Assembly (NCBI GenBank): GCA_029204225.1
Contig: CM055112.1
Span: forward strand, 22,634,578-22,698,577
From: Diphasiastrum complanatum
Lineage: Eukaryota; Streptophyta; Lycopodiopsida; Lycopodiales; Lycopodiaceae
DNA length: 64,000 bases
Direction of reading: 5' to 3'
Positions 1 to 12,299 of the stretch are shown here, piece by piece (the first letter of the stretch is position 1; each line of letters begins with the position of its first letter). The notes under the pieces are model-generated. The model saw only the letters and a program-made list of their open reading frames with translations. It did no database searches and was not told the origin of the DNA. Position numbers and translations under genes: made by a program.

Positions 1-1603
1 CGCCAATATGAGCGCCCATGATTTCCACAGCTTCCCATCACCTCAGACTTCCACTATCGTTGCTCACAAGAGGATTTTCATGCAAAGAATGGTTCCAAGA
101 GCAAGGAAATATTCCCACATGACACCACTCCTAGAGACATCAGTCTACACATCACACACCACAGGCCACACGCTTCGTCAAGTTGCTTCATGTCCACCAT
201 GCCCACAAGTTCAGTGGTAGTCATGTAGGCGTTCTACTTCATCGGCAACTACTTCCTCTTCAATCACCTTCACTTCAATTTTTAGTCCTCATGGATATAC
301 TTCTCAATCTCCATACACCTCATGACATATATGGGCTCAAGATATTCTGTTTCAGCTCTCCACTTTTGATTATATAAAAAAAAAAATTCATTTAGAATAA
401 CTTTGTTAGTTAAGCCATTCTTTTAAATACATTTATAACGCTCTCATGATATGTCACACATTCGAGACGTACTTTTCAATCTTAAGTACCTTTTGCTACC
501 TATAGAACACTAATGAGGCTCTCTCGCTCTCTCTCTCTCTCTCTCCAGAGCTCAATTATCGATAACCTCCTTGATCATGTTCGCTGCCAAAGGAGGATGC
601 TCGCTCGTAGACGCTGCCAAGAAAGTCCACTAGCAGATGAAAGTAGTAAATAAAATTTATATGAGCAAGAAGTCCTTCAACTTAGATTTTCCAAACTCTT
701 CTCTAAGAAATCTTCATTTAACAAATACAAAAGGGAAGCAGCTCCCGGGAGGATCTCAGTTGAAAGATCAATTTCACGGGCAAATCACTATGCGAGACGT
801 GTTGTTGATATATGCAAGGCCTATGCAGCTATAACAAGATCATTAACGTATAGTGTAACTAGCTCGGTTGAGCTGGTTCTGCCAAGGAACTTGGCAAGCC
901 TGGGAGGGTGAGCTGAGGATTTCAAGGGAAACTGACAGCCGGTTCCATTGCGTATGCAATAGCAATGTATACTATTCACATTTTTTGATTTGTGAGCTAT
1001 TATTGAAATAAAATCAACATTTGCGCTAATTACGGACCTTGGTCACCAAACAGTCGGTTACATCCGTAACACGCATGGTGATGAGGTATCCACCATACAT
1101 GGGAGAATGGTAATCCTAGTTCAAAAACTTATGCGCGGCAACTATCCAGTCTCCATTGACACTCAAAATAAATGAAAATTGCTGTTAAGAGTTCAAGCCA
1201 AATCCAAAGTGCATATTTGAATTTGAAACTTCACACAGAAATAGCAATTGGCGTATTGGATAGTTGGCATTTATCAAATATTCAATTCCGTGAAGCTAAC
1301 TAATGAGGAGGTTGTCAGAAAGGACTGATCAAATCAATAGTTGAAACACCAACAGCAACGTCATTGCAAAACAATTAAGTGATCACATTGTTAGTGAACG
1401 AGTTGAGTGAGTGTATGTGTGTGTATAGTACCAGTGATGAGCACAGTGTGAGAGGTGAGGTCCAGATCGGCAGTAACCTCTTCAGCAGTGGCGCGTGAGC
1501 CGAAGCCGCTGGGACCATGCCGCCCAACAAAACAATTCACGAGCTGCGCCATCCGATCCAGTGCTCTCTCGCTCTCGTTCTCGCTCTCGCTCACTCGCTG
1601 GTG

Positions 1604-1634
<31 letters not shown>

Positions 1635-2950
1635 GTGCGTCCTGTACGTTTGTCATGGCCTCATGCAAAAAAAAACGACATTTTCTTTATGCCTTCACTT
1701 GTCCTCTCTTGGAGCCGGGCCCCAGCCACATATAAAATGTCTTTTGCTTTGGACACGTTATGACTCTCTTGCTTTGACTCACCTCAAGCATACCCACATT
1801 TGCTATGGGCCTTCTTTTTGGAGGGGGGTTCAAGGGTGTTCCACTGAGGAAGTGCACTCAGGCGGTTACCTAAGGGCAGACAACCTTCCCAAGGTGGAAC
1901 TGCCCGAGGGAGCAGAACTCCATTATAGACCAACAAGGAGTTGAGTGTGAATATAGACTAAGGGATAGATAAAAACCACAAAATTTTGATAATGAGCCAT
2001 TGGTTTGTGAGGAGTGCAGATAAACTGAAAATTGGATGGGATCTTAAAGCAATTCATACAGCAAAAAACAAGCAAGAAATTTGCAGTATTGTGAAGTTCT
2101 AAATAGGTTATATGTGAGGGTCTAATAGTTGTGTAGAGAAACATCTCTATGTCGCATTCATTTTGAGCTACAAACATCAAGGGCAAGGAAAGTCAAATGG
2201 TTTTATTCTAATTAGACACATTAAACCATATTCAACTATTTACAAATAAGAGTGATGGAGGTCGCAAATATCTTTATACAAATTAGATGTACAAAGAATT
2301 ATATCATAGCAAATCATTGAATGAATCACTAGAGATATAAACTCTAACTATTAAAACTGCTATAAAATCTACACACGAGCTACTTCTCTAGGAAGTAGTT
2401 GTGTCCCCTAGTGATATGAAGCATTAACGACTTTTATATACGAAATAACAGCAACTAGTTTATACTACAAAAAATCATTATCAACTTAAACTGGTTGAAT
2501 GAGATTCATGGAGTGTAAATCGTGCTCGAGTTAGCTATAGCTTGAATGTCATATAAATCTATTGTGTAAACATGGTAAACTTATTTTTGAGCTCAAAGTG
2601 TTCATTAGTTATCCATTTCTAGACATTAGTTTCATGGATTTGGAAATCTAGAATAGTGAGAAATGTGAAAACTTTGGTTGCTTTTGAAATGACAAATGGA
2701 ATTGAAATTGGAATGGGAACTTTATGTAAACATTAGCTTGGATTAGTTAATTGAAGTTTACATAAAGATTTGTTTTCATTTTTGCTTTTGATTAAGGCAA
2801 ATGTAGCTTGTTGTTGTTTCCCTCTTAAGCTTGGATTAAGCTTGCAAATAGTAGGTTTGGATTGAGCTTACAAACAATAAGATTGAATGAATAGAAGTAA
2901 ATGTTTTTTATTTGCATTGGATGTAACAATTGAAACATTTTTATCATTCT
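1..2950. other. No recognisable gene; AT-rich sequence with small CT runs
   Basis: I see no convincing coding region here. Short open frames lack domain motifs, and those near 1455-1760 are mostly simple repeat. The stretch holds a short CT run at about 523-545 and a longer impure one at about 1562-1633. The last 200 bases before 2950 are probably the 5' non-coding part of the gypsy fossil that follows. Confidence 0.5.
1562..1633. repeat. Impure (TC)n microsatellite
   Basis: CTCTCG variants pass into a pure TC run just before a GTGCGTCC sequence. No LINE 3' hairpin of the family described elsewhere in the window lies next to it, so it may be an independent microsatellite. Confidence 0.8.
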
Positions 2951-5018
2951 AATTTGAGCACTTGTTGTTGTATTTGCATAATAGGAAAACACACAAGCAA
3001 CCCCAATGGATCAAACCAATGAAAATCCAACATTTGATCTATCAAACTCATCCAATGTTGCACAAGCTCTTGAACTTTTATACCAACAAATTCAAGGCAC
3101 TAATAAGCAGCTTCTTGAAACTAATCAAAGAAACCAAAATGACCTTATTTGCATTAAAGGTAAAGTTAATGATCAAGTTGTTAATGTTCTTTTTGAAACG
3201 GGATCCACTCATAACTTTATTAATGTAAATTTGGTGCAGACGCTAAACCTTCCTACCAGAAAAAGTGAGAAAAAATACTGTGTGACAATGACATCGGAAA
3301 GTAATTCTGATTTGATGGATTTTATTGTTTCTGATGTAGAATTGCACATTCAGGATTATTCTGAGAAACTAGAATTCCATGTTGTTCAATTAGCTAATGT
3401 AGATATTGTTCTTGGGCAACAATGGCATTTTGATAAGAACAAGTCATTGAAAATTGATTTTGTTGAAAAATCTTTATCTTTTATGCATGAGAATTCTTTA
3501 ATTAAGATCAAGGCTAGTTTAAGTGTTGACACTAAAAATGTTAACCCTTATTCTAAACAGGAACTTAATTCTATTATGAAGAATTCAGATTTTAAAGTTT
3601 ATTTATGTTTTCATAATGATATCATTTGTTGCAATGATGATGAACTTAACATAAATGCCATGAATATACCCAGTGAGAACACTACATAATTTGAAGCCTA
3701 TAATGAACTTAGGCAGGAATTCAATGATGTTTTTTTATACTTTACCAAGATATATCTAAGATCGGGCTACCATCAGATACACATTAAGGCAGAAGATATA
3801 CTGAAAATCGGGTTTCGAACTCGCTTTGGTCACTACGAATTTTTGGTGTTGCCTTTTGGTTTGACCAATGCACCGGCAGCTTTCCAAAACGATTTGTTCA
3901 TGCCATATTTGGGAAGATTCGTAGTGGTATTCTTAGATGATATCCTAGTGTTCAGTAAGACTTTGGCGGAACATAAAGAGCATCTTAGGATTGCCTTGGA
4001 CATCCTAAGAAGGGAAAAGCTCTTTACCAAGGAGTCTAAGGGTGACTTTTTTGCTAAGGAATTGTCCTACTTGGAGCATAAGATTTTCAAACGGGGAGTG
4101 GAGATTGAGGTTGATCGTATCCAGAGGGTTATTGATTGGCCTATTTTCACCACAGTTCGGAAAATCAAGTCTTTCTTGGGGTTTGTAGGATTTTTCCGTC
4201 GGCATATTTCTCAATTTGCTCGATTGACATTTTCCCTTACCCAGGCCTTGAAAGGCTATAAGAAACTAAGCCGGAGGGCTAAGAGTCCACTAGTGGTGTG
4301 GACGAAGGATATGAATAATTGTTTTGAGTTGCTTAAGAAAAGTGTCACTTCGGCACCAATACTAATCATTGGCGATCATAATAAGGCTTTTGTGGTTAGG
4401 ACCGATGCCAGTGATTATGATATTGGAGTTGTTTTGATGCAGGATGGATATCTTGTGGCTTATGAAAGAAAGGAACTCAATCCTGTTCAGTCTAGGTATT
4501 GTACCTATGAGAAGGAACTTTTGCAATTGTTCATTCCTTGAAAAATTTGGCGACATTATTTGTATGGAGCCAGATTTGAAGTTTTGACGGACCATCAGAC
4601 TCTTCGATATTCCTATGATGCTACAGATTTAAAGGGGAGGCAAGCTAGATGGGCTGAGCTAATGCAAATCTTTGACTTTTCTTTACGTTGTTGTAAAGGA
4701 AGTCAAAAAAATACTCTAGCGGATGCTTTGAGTCGGTTACTGATTATTAATCAGTTATGCTTTATTGTTATAGAACCGGAGTTGTTTCAGTCTCTTCAAG
4801 GACTATATGAGTTCGATCCTTTTTTTGGAAAATATTGGCAACAAGTACTTTCAGGGGTTGATTCAGGTTTGCAAGGTTCCTCGAATCAGGGAAATTCTAA
4901 AACATATTTCCTAATTCGAAACAGGATTTTGTTTCGTAAAGGAAAGGTGTGTGTACCGCCCAAATCTTGCATGAGCCTCATGAAAGTCCATGTGCAGGAC
5001 ATCCGGGTATACAACTAA
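2950..5018 (+). mobile_element. Ty3/gypsy retrotransposon fossil (protease, RT, RNase H, start of integrase)
   Basis: A gag-tail/protease frame (3006-3689) carries a retropepsin-like GSTHNFIN motif and the ILGQQW-type block typical of plant gypsy proteases. It is followed by reverse transcriptase with FGLTNAPAAFQ and the FLDDILVFS catalytic box, the RNase H block with TDASDYDIG, and the start of the integrase zinc-binding region. Long terminal repeats were not identified. The element is broken, with several interruptions, and is 3'-truncated. Family assignment is secure; age cannot be judged without the LTR pair. Confidence 0.9.
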
Positions 5019-6050
5019 AGGTTCAAAGAAAACTCTAACCGGAGGTGGAGGCGAGAGGAGGCGAGGCCTTCACATGTCCAAGGTGCAGCACCGGGAATCG
5101 AGCCAGCGCTGTTTCAAACCGACGGAGTTTGAACTCGACCAGATCGCTCTCATAGATGATCACTCGCGTTGCATACCAATATCATCACCATTATCGAGCT
5201 TGCAAATTTCTGCGAACGATTATGCTACCTTCATGCCATCCGGAGAGTAGCAATTGCGGTTTCTATGAGATCATGACAGTCACAAAATTCTTCTTCTGTT
5301 GCAATCAAATCAGGGGTGCTCAGATCGCCGGAATAGGGGCTGCCCAAAGCGAAGTAGCATGAAGCAGTCTATTATGTGATTGGCTTTTGTCTATTTTTGA
5401 ATTGAAGAGCAGTCATGGTAGTGTTGAGACTCTTGGGTTACCTACAGGATCGTGCATTTAAGCTTGCTACTAATCGTTCGTTAAAGGTTTTCAAGGATTT
5501 TAGAGCCGTAATTTTGATAAAGCACCTGGATGGATGAGGAATAACACTTGCAGTATTGCTCAATCGCTTGGATTAGTGATCTTTGTGAATGGAAACCGAG
5601 GAAAAACCTGTTTTGAACGGCGAAAAGCACGTGGTTGATTATCCACGCTATACATATGAATGTGAAGGCCACATCCAGGCTTTGGCTTCAGTGCACCGTA
5701 TCATCGTGAAGCAGCGGAAGGGGAGGTTCTTCAAAATCTTCTGGCTGACCCTCATGCTTTGTTCCTTCCTTTTGATTTTCAACTCCATTTTTGTGGTGCG
5801 ATAACTTTGCTATATTTATTTTCATCTATAGACTTCTTAACTTCCTATGTCTGCTGTAATGATAGCTCGGGTTCTCTTGCTTTCTCTCTATACAACATAT
5901 GTTGGCTTCCTTAATGTTACCTTTCTCACGTTTCCTCGCAAATATTTCGGGAACTTCACCTTCACCGTGATTGCTGATAGAGTATTGCTTTCAGATCACA
6001 CGCTATGGCTAGCTACGAGGAGACTTCACAGATCTAGAGCTTAGGTGCAC
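5019..6050. other. Unassigned sequence between gypsy fossil and solo LTR
   Basis: No known domain is recognised. The best open frame, 5589-5804 (+), encodes 71 residues with a basic stretch (KQRKGRFFK) followed by one hydrophobic segment ending in IFNSIFVVR. It could be a small membrane peptide but has no family I know, and a chance frame is as likely. The first 400 bases may be the decayed 3' part of the gypsy element. Confidence 0.35.
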
Positions 6051-6055
6051 AGACC

Positions 6056-6575
6056 TGTAGGAAATAGAAGCCTAAGGATCCAGGATCTTAACTATTCAAT
6101 CACACAAAGCATTCTCAAAAGAAAGAGAGAGATGGCTAAAAACCCTCTTGTAGAAACTCGTGGACAGTCAAGGAGAATAGTCAGTATTGCTTACAAAAGT
6201 GTCTCATACAAATGGGATGCACACATATATATAGTCCAAGATGACTATCTAACTTCATGACTATTGGCTATCCAACTACTTGACTATTGGCTTCCAACTA
6301 CTTGACTATTGGCTGTCCAACTACTTGACTATTGACTATCCAACTTTCTATAAGTTACATAGAAAGAATAAGGTGCCTCCAATATGTCAAGTTGGGGTAC
6401 TTAATGTCACAATTAGGCCTAGTGGACCCATGAGTCCCTACCAAGTTAATTTCAAACTTAGCTAATTCTAAGCTTAGTAGGCCTAATACAATAAATGACC
6501 ATGGTTACACAACTCTCGACCTTTTGGGTCAAAGTAACCTATGGTAATGTAATCAATTCCATTTACATTCCAACA
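6056..6575 (+). mobile_element. Solo LTR, 520 bp, with perfect 5-bp target duplication
   Basis: The segment begins TGTAGGAAAT and ends ATTCCAACA, giving TG...CA ends with matching inverted tips. AGACC occurs immediately before (6051-6055) and immediately after (6576-6580), a perfect 5-bp target site duplication. Inside are a TATA-like run near 6225-6236, an AATAAA near 6490 and a 22-bp tandem repeat. No internal retrotransposon sequence remains, so this is a solo LTR left by recombination between two LTRs. The ends suggest a copia-type parent, but this is not proven. Confidence 0.85.
6251..6342 (+). repeat. Four-copy 22-23 bp tandem repeat inside solo LTR
   Basis: Four near-identical units of the form AACTACTTGACTATTGGCT plus a 3-4 base tail lie directly downstream of the TATA-like sequence of the LTR. 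Variable tandem arrays in the U3/R area are common in plant LTRs. Confidence 0.85.
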
Positions 6576-6639
6576 AGACCCTCTTCAGTGCCCATTGCCT
6601 GCATCATCCTTTCTTCTTCTATCCATGCTTTCTTCAGTA

Positions 6640-7050
6640 GTTTTTCGGGTGAAGCATGGTTTCTCTTCTTCACTTACACTTTTTGGATTGTATATCGATG
6701 AGTTGGAGAGGCCCATCTAGCATTGTGGTTGTACAGGTTGTAGATTGGGTGATATATTGATTGCCATCCTTCTCTATGTAGATGACGTGGTTCTAGTCTC
6801 CTAGACTAGAGAGGGCCTACAGAGACAGTTGGACTGTCTCCATGCCTTTGTCTTAGTGCAGCAACAAGGTGGTGTACAAGTCCCATCTCATCCGACTGGG
6901 CTAGTATCTCACAGTTACAGATTACTCTGCTATCACCTATTATTCAGGCTAAGTGCTCTATCCCACACCAGATTATTCTTGCTGAGTTTGCAGTTTCTGA
7001 TAGAAAACCGACTTAGTCATACAAGTTACCCAAGACAAGATTCCTATTGT
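6640..7050 (+). mobile_element. LINE fragment (reverse transcriptase, internally deleted)
   Basis: The translation LTLFGLYIDELE followed by LYVDDVVLVS matches the RT palm region of LINE copies B and C further right. About 6960-7015 then jumps to sequence matching the more 3' part of minus-strand LINE copy L1 (IPHQIILAEFAV region). The piece therefore lacks the thumb and middle regions by internal deletion. It ends where a copia LTR begins at 7051. Confidence 0.7.
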
Positions 7051-7950
7051 TGTTGGACAGTAGTCATACACATGAAAGAGAACACAAACAACAATGAGTA
7101 AGCAATACAATGAGATGTACTCCAACTATGTCCCTTTAATGAACACTACATATTTATAGACAATAGTCTATGTCAAAAAGCAAAAGCAACCTTGAAGCAA
7201 TTGCCCAATTGATGTCTCTATATAACTTAAAAGCACTCAACACCTATCTATAACAAAGCTTGTGCTCCAAATCAAGTACTAGAATTTCGATCTTGACTAA
7301 CTTGAATTTACTAAATATAGGTAAAGGCCCCTAGAATCAATTCGAGATGACAACATTAGGGGTAACAATGTGAACGCTAACTCTAACATTCCCCCTTGAT
7401 GTTTACATTGTTAATAACAAGAACAATGCATAGCATCAGTATGCATGTGTATCCTTCATGACATCCATGTAATGAAGATCCTCAACTTTGATGTAGAATC
7501 TATGATCAACTCTGATCTAATGTCTTCATTGCTCGATGTTGACCTTCGTTGTATGTTGATCCTTTTTCATATGAACCTGCTTCATACGACTTCCCAATGT
7601 CTTGCTTTTGTCTTCGTCTCTTAGTGCATATGTGTGACCTCCATGAGTGCAACACACCACCTGATTCCTTGACTCCCTTTGGATCAATGAACTTGACTCC
7701 CCCTTAATCAAACAATGTGGACATGATAACCTTTGCCATAACTTTGAGAACTTTGCTTGAAGATTGACTCCCTTGGTCTCTTTGAACACCTTCCATGCTA
7801 CCACAAATATGTAAGGATCTCACCAACACCCATAAAGAAAATGTAGTCCTCTTTGATTACCAAACACAATCATAACAATTATAAGTAGGAAATGGATCTA
7901 CAAATGTCAACACCAAATCTCCTACATCAACACCCATGTTAGAAACCTGT
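7051..7950 (-). mobile_element. Ty1/copia-like fossil: 3' LTR plus 3' internal part
   Basis: On the minus strand a purine tract (TCAAGGGGGA) is followed at once by TGTTAGAG, the LTR start. The LTR ends as TGTTGGACAG on the plus strand, giving an LTR of about 338 bp (7051-7388). About 560 bp of internal sequence (7389-7950) has an open minus-strand frame without a recognisable domain. The other LTR and the whole pol are absent. The element is heavily truncated and broken. Confidence 0.6.
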
Positions 7951-7959
7951 ACTTCATAA

Positions 7960-9240
7960 GTAGTTGGCTTCACTTCGGTTTGATGCACTGACGTCTATCC
8001 CGATGACTATCTCTGATTGGTATATCTGTCTCATCCTCCGACTGGCATCTGCATCCTCTGTAAGTCTCTGTCGGCGTCTAGAGAAGAAATCTGTGATAGT
8101 AGTCTGAGTATCCATACTGATATGGTCACTGGATAAGGCTCGTCTCAGAATCATCATCTCTCGTATCATCAATTCTACACAGCGAGGATCCTCGTATGTG
8201 ATCAGAGCTTGAAGTGATCTGGTGGAATCTCGATATAAACAATACTATCGTCCTCTAATCTCATAATAGATAGGACCTCTAAAAATGAAATGATCCTCAT
8301 CCTCAACCTCTCCAAGTGAGCAAAACTGACATATGTGGGACTCCCTAGGTATGCCCTAAAAACGGTTCGTCCTAATATGTAGCTGATGTGATGAGATCCT
8401 GAACTGTCTCAGAATAAATCTCAATCCATGTGACAAACCCCCATCTAGGTAACTAGGGTGAATAGGACAACATGTACAGTCTGTCTCCATAAAGGTGGAT
8501 AAAGGGGTTTCACCCCAAGCTGTCCATCCCAAAGATCTGTAAATAAACTGGCAGATATAGTGATGTGTGCCCTGAGCCTCCGAAGGTGACGATAAAGAAA
8601 TACCAATGGAATCTAATAGCCGGCCAGCCTGATAATACCATGAGAAATGAGATCCCTGGCTATGGAGTAATCGCAAAGAGGTAAGAGTTGCATAAGAATA
8701 TCTAGACTCTCTGCTATCCATCTGTGTCAGTCTCTGGAGAAAAATGACAATATGAAAAATAGCCTCAACTTGTAATGGAGGAACTGCAAACTCCGCAAGT
8801 ATAATCTGATGAGGAATTGCGGGTTTCTCCCGAATCATACGTGAGAGCATAGTAATCTGCAATGAAATATATTAGCCCACTCTGAGAAAGTAAGACCTAT
8901 ACACTAGGTCTCTGTCGCATACATAGCTGTCGGTGTGACCACGATATCAAACAGGAGACACTTACTCGGAGCATCACGTATGTAACGCCTGAAGCAAAAC
9001 CTCTCAAGCTGGACTAGGGATGCTGCGTGCCCTTTACCCAATCGGGCAAGAGCAGTCTGTCTCATACTGAAGGTTGGGCCCGCGATGAGGACACCCAAGT
9101 ATGTGTAAGAAGAGACGACCTCTAAAGGCTGACCATCCCATAGAAGCTCTTGGCGCTGCATGAATGCCCGAGAAGTATTGAAGACCATAACTTTGGTCTT
9201 CGCAATATTCACTGACAATTCCCAGCGTGACCAAAAGGAG
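7960..9240 (-). mobile_element. LINE copy L1, 5'-truncated (RT C-terminus and zinc-binding domain)
   Basis: Reading the minus strand from 9240, the translation starts WSRWELSVNIAKTKVMVFN, just after the YADD box position in copy C, and runs through the RT thumb. It continues into a helical region and the C-terminal zinc-binding domain typical of plant LINE RTs (CQFC...HFIF..P.YYEI) and a tail with DFFSRRR. The 5' end abuts the TTC/TC tail of another LINE 3' end (9241-9335). The 3' end stops near 7960 without hairpin or tail, so it is truncated there too. Several frame breaks are present. Confidence 0.8.
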
Positions 9241-9241
9241 C

Positions 9242-9334
<93 letters not shown>

Positions 9335-9700
9335 ATTTGTAATAATGTCTGTTGGGCGCCCAAGGGCACATAAGACAGAATAAATAATTACATATCTTGT
9401 AGGATCACTGTCCATGTCGGACAACATAAAAATTGCTAATCTAAGTGGAAAAGACAATATAGAAATCTCTCTAGCTAGTTAAAGACACATCCAATATAGA
9501 TTCATAAAAAGCATATAAGAGCAAACATACAAGAGCTTAACCTCCAGCTCTGAAGAGGGTACAGGTGCAAGAGCTTAACCGCCTGCTCTGCTAAGGAAAG
9601 TAAAAGGAAGAATAAAATATCAATCTCGAAAAAAACGTCTGATACCCATAGAAGCTGTGATCTGTGGTCGAGGAGCTCTGGTAGCTCTGGAGGCTCGTGT

Positions 9701-9702
<2 letters not shown>
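9241..9702 (-). mobile_element. LINE 3' end L0 with (TTC)n(TC)n tail
   Basis: On the minus strand this 5'-truncated piece carries a PQIT...RRFFRD tail similar to the ITSFFSRRR C-terminus of copy D. After a 3' untranslated region comes GTCTTATGTGCCCTTGGGC and AGACATTATTACAAATTC, a diverged version of the 3' end of copies A, B, D and L2. It then passes into (TTC)n and (TC)n at 9335 down to 9241. The hairpin loop region differs in sequence but keeps a GCCC/GGGC stem. Confidence 0.7.
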
Positions 9703-9774
<72 letters not shown>

Positions 9775-10857
9775 ACTTTATTAATGTCTTTTCCATGCCA
9801 ACATGCATATTTGACTAGTAAATGTACATGTCAAGTATGTGGTAGCAGTGGGAGCGTACGAAACGTCTTCAAAACAGTAACAGAAATAGAACAATATATC
9901 TAAATACTATGAACTGAAATAAATGTATTGGGATATGTAGGAGCATAGAAACGACTAAATGTCAAAGATGGAGTATAGCACTATCATCATGTCCTGCTGA
10001 TGCTATAAAAAGATGTGATACAAGCTGCAGCATTGGGGAACTTTGGTAGCAGCTGACGTCATCCAGGAGGATGAGATGTGTGTCTCCTCATGATATGTTA
10101 GATAGCTCGAGCTACAACATGACTATGAGTGGTGCGTTGTCTCTGATCTCAATGAACGAGTACGACATCATCATTGTCGTCATCACCAGACTCTTTGTCT
10201 CGTCGTGATCTTCTCTTGTAGAATAAAGAGGTAATTAGAGGCTGAGAAATAAGATGATTTTGCTGAGTTGTATGACATAGGTCTTGTCGCAGTAGGAACA
10301 TCTCTTATATCATAAGCGCCACACAGCGGGAGTCCTCATATGCTATGAGTGACCGTAGTGTGGTAGGCATGTCGAGAAACAGGCGATAGTATCTCTCCTG
10401 AATCTCGTAATATACAGGGCATCTAAAGATAAAATGCTCCTCGGACTTCACCTCATCTAAAGAGCATAACTGGCAAATTCGCTTTTCTCTCCGAATACCG
10501 TGGAACCTCCCAATCTCAATAGCCAGCTAATGTGATGATACACGAAGTTGTCCCAATGTAAAGCTGAGGTTGTGTGATAGTCCGGAGTCCAAATAGTGTG
10601 GCAAAATTGGGAACCCTGTTATGTCTAGCTCAATGAAAGGAGTATGGTAATGCTTAACCCTCAGGTATTGTCTCCATGTACGATCAAGATATGCCCGATA
10701 TAAGAAGCGTATGGTATAATGGTGAGTATCCATGGGAGCTAAGCTGGAAAGCTGCATCTATCTATATAGGTGGAACGACAAACTCGGCAAGAAGGACCTT
10801 GTGTGGAATAGAGGGCTTCATCAATGTCTGTAAAATACCCTGAGGTACAGAAGACTA
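9703..10857 (-). mobile_element. LINE copy L2, 5'-truncated with complete 3' end
   Basis: The minus strand encodes the end of ORF2, with the LSFTLGQLRVSSH block and a zinc-binding domain read as ICQLCSLDEV...HFIFRCPVYYEI. A 3' untranslated region follows that is closely similar to that of copy D at 55760-55870. It holds the GGAAAAGACATTAATAAAG block (9774-9800) and ends in a 70-bp (TC)n tail (9773 down to 9703). The 5' end is lost near 10857, where a more diverged LINE piece begins. One in-frame stop is visible just after the zinc-binding region. Confidence 0.8.
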
Positions 10858-12299
10858 CTAAGTACATTTGACGTTGAGCATGGTGTTGGAAAGGGATGAG
10901 GGAGTCATCGTTTTGAGTCTAATCTGCATCTCTATGTTGCCATCTGGAAAAAATGTTGCGATTTGTCTTTGTGGAGTGCTAGGGATTTGAATTGTAGCCT
11001 TTCGTATGCAAAGCATCTTATGTAGCATCAAGGCATCGTGTGTTTGATCCTCATACTCACTAAGGAACACATGGTGACAGGATGATTCTAGAATAGGCAA
11101 TAGTACCTAAGCATAATATTATGGACAACAGAAGATAAAATGCTTATGTGGGTCCACTTCTCCCATAGAACATACCTGACAAATGTTTTCTTTGCATTCC
11201 CATAGAATTTGCCAGTCTCGACTTGGAGGTGGTGTATTGACATCCTCAACTGTCCTAGTGTGAACCTTAGACTGTGTGATATTTTGAAATCTAGGTATGA
11301 TACATGGGTCAAAACTCCATAAGATGTCATTTGTAAGAAATGCATCCTTCAAAATCGTACTTGACCCCCGAGGATCAAATTTGGACATTCTATGCATATG
11401 ATCTATGCATGAACTGTCTGTATGAGTGTGTGCCCTTGAGAAGGTGTGAAATGCAGAACAATTTCGTGGCCTGTTAGTACGGGCCTGTTAGTATGATGAC
11501 AATAAGTGCCCTTGCTCGTGGATCTTCTAAGAAGTTGTAATTGCTATACATGGATATCTGGTGCTATATGTGTCTCTCTCCCCACTCCTTGATCCATTAG
11601 AGATAAATGATAAATTTGAAAATAGTTATGTACTCTGGTAGCAGTGAGCACTGTGTGATGTGATGGCTTCCTTTGGATCAGTTGAGACATCAGGTTAACA
11701 TGGAGATGAGAGAGGTTGGCCCAATATGATAGTGTGAGCCTTGTGCACCAGCTCTCAACAACATACGTGATCGTCGATGTGACTAGGGTGTCAGAAAGGT
11801 GACACTTAGTCTTGGTGTCTCTGACGTGTTTGCAAAAATAGAGTCTCTCCATGTTGAACAAGAAGTTTTCCCTTTCCCTAGTCGACCCAGTAGAGGTCAA
11901 ATAGTGTAGTGGAGAGAATACCCTTGCTTTAGTCGTATGGTGCTCAATTTTTGGCTTTGAAATTTGTTCCTCTCTCCAAAAGGATGTGTTTTGGGAGAAT
12001 TTGAGGTCCCTTAGTCTTTGTATGAGGTGGTGCCTTAGTACCAATTGAAAGGTGCACCTGCTGAAGGCCACAAAACAACAATATACCTTTTCTTGAGCTT
12101 GGCTTCCTCAACCATAGGAGTGACTAGAGATGAAAGAGAGAGCATTGTGCTCATTTCATTGTGCAGGTGTCAATTAACAAATGTATTGCATTCAAAGTTT
12201 ATGATGAAGCTCTTTTAAACTTATTATATTTTATTCAATTTTCAAATTTAGTAGCATTTGACATGTCTTCAATTTTTATTTGATATGGATTTTGTAGAG
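10858..12299 (-). mobile_element. LINE copy L3, diverged ORF2 C-terminal part
   Basis: Minus-strand frames include NMERLYFCKHVRDTKTKCHLSDTLVTST... (11544-12071), matching the RT-connection region of L1 (LERFCFRRYIRDAPSKCLLFDIVVTPT). Further on come LRFTLGQLRMS and a zinc-binding domain CQVCSMGEVDPHKHFIFCCP near 11119-11345, and a tail VFLSEYEDQTHDALMLHKM. There are several frameshifts. It is older than L1 and L2 judging by divergence. Its upstream part lies inside the 714-bp tandem duplication. Confidence 0.7.

Noticed and set aside
830-960. Intron-like phrase with GGTTGAGCTGGTT and GGGAAACTGACAGCC, considered as organellar intron DNA
   Set aside because: No domain V-type hairpin or flanking organelle gene was found.
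5060-5160. tRNA-like phrase GGGAATCGAGCCAGCGC
   Set aside because: No cloverleaf with paired acceptor, D and anticodon arms could be built around it on either strand.
9160-9342. Arg/Glu-repeat open frames over GA runs (also near 33000, 44100 and 46300)
   Set aside because: They are translations of simple (GA)n or (TC)n repeats, not proteins.
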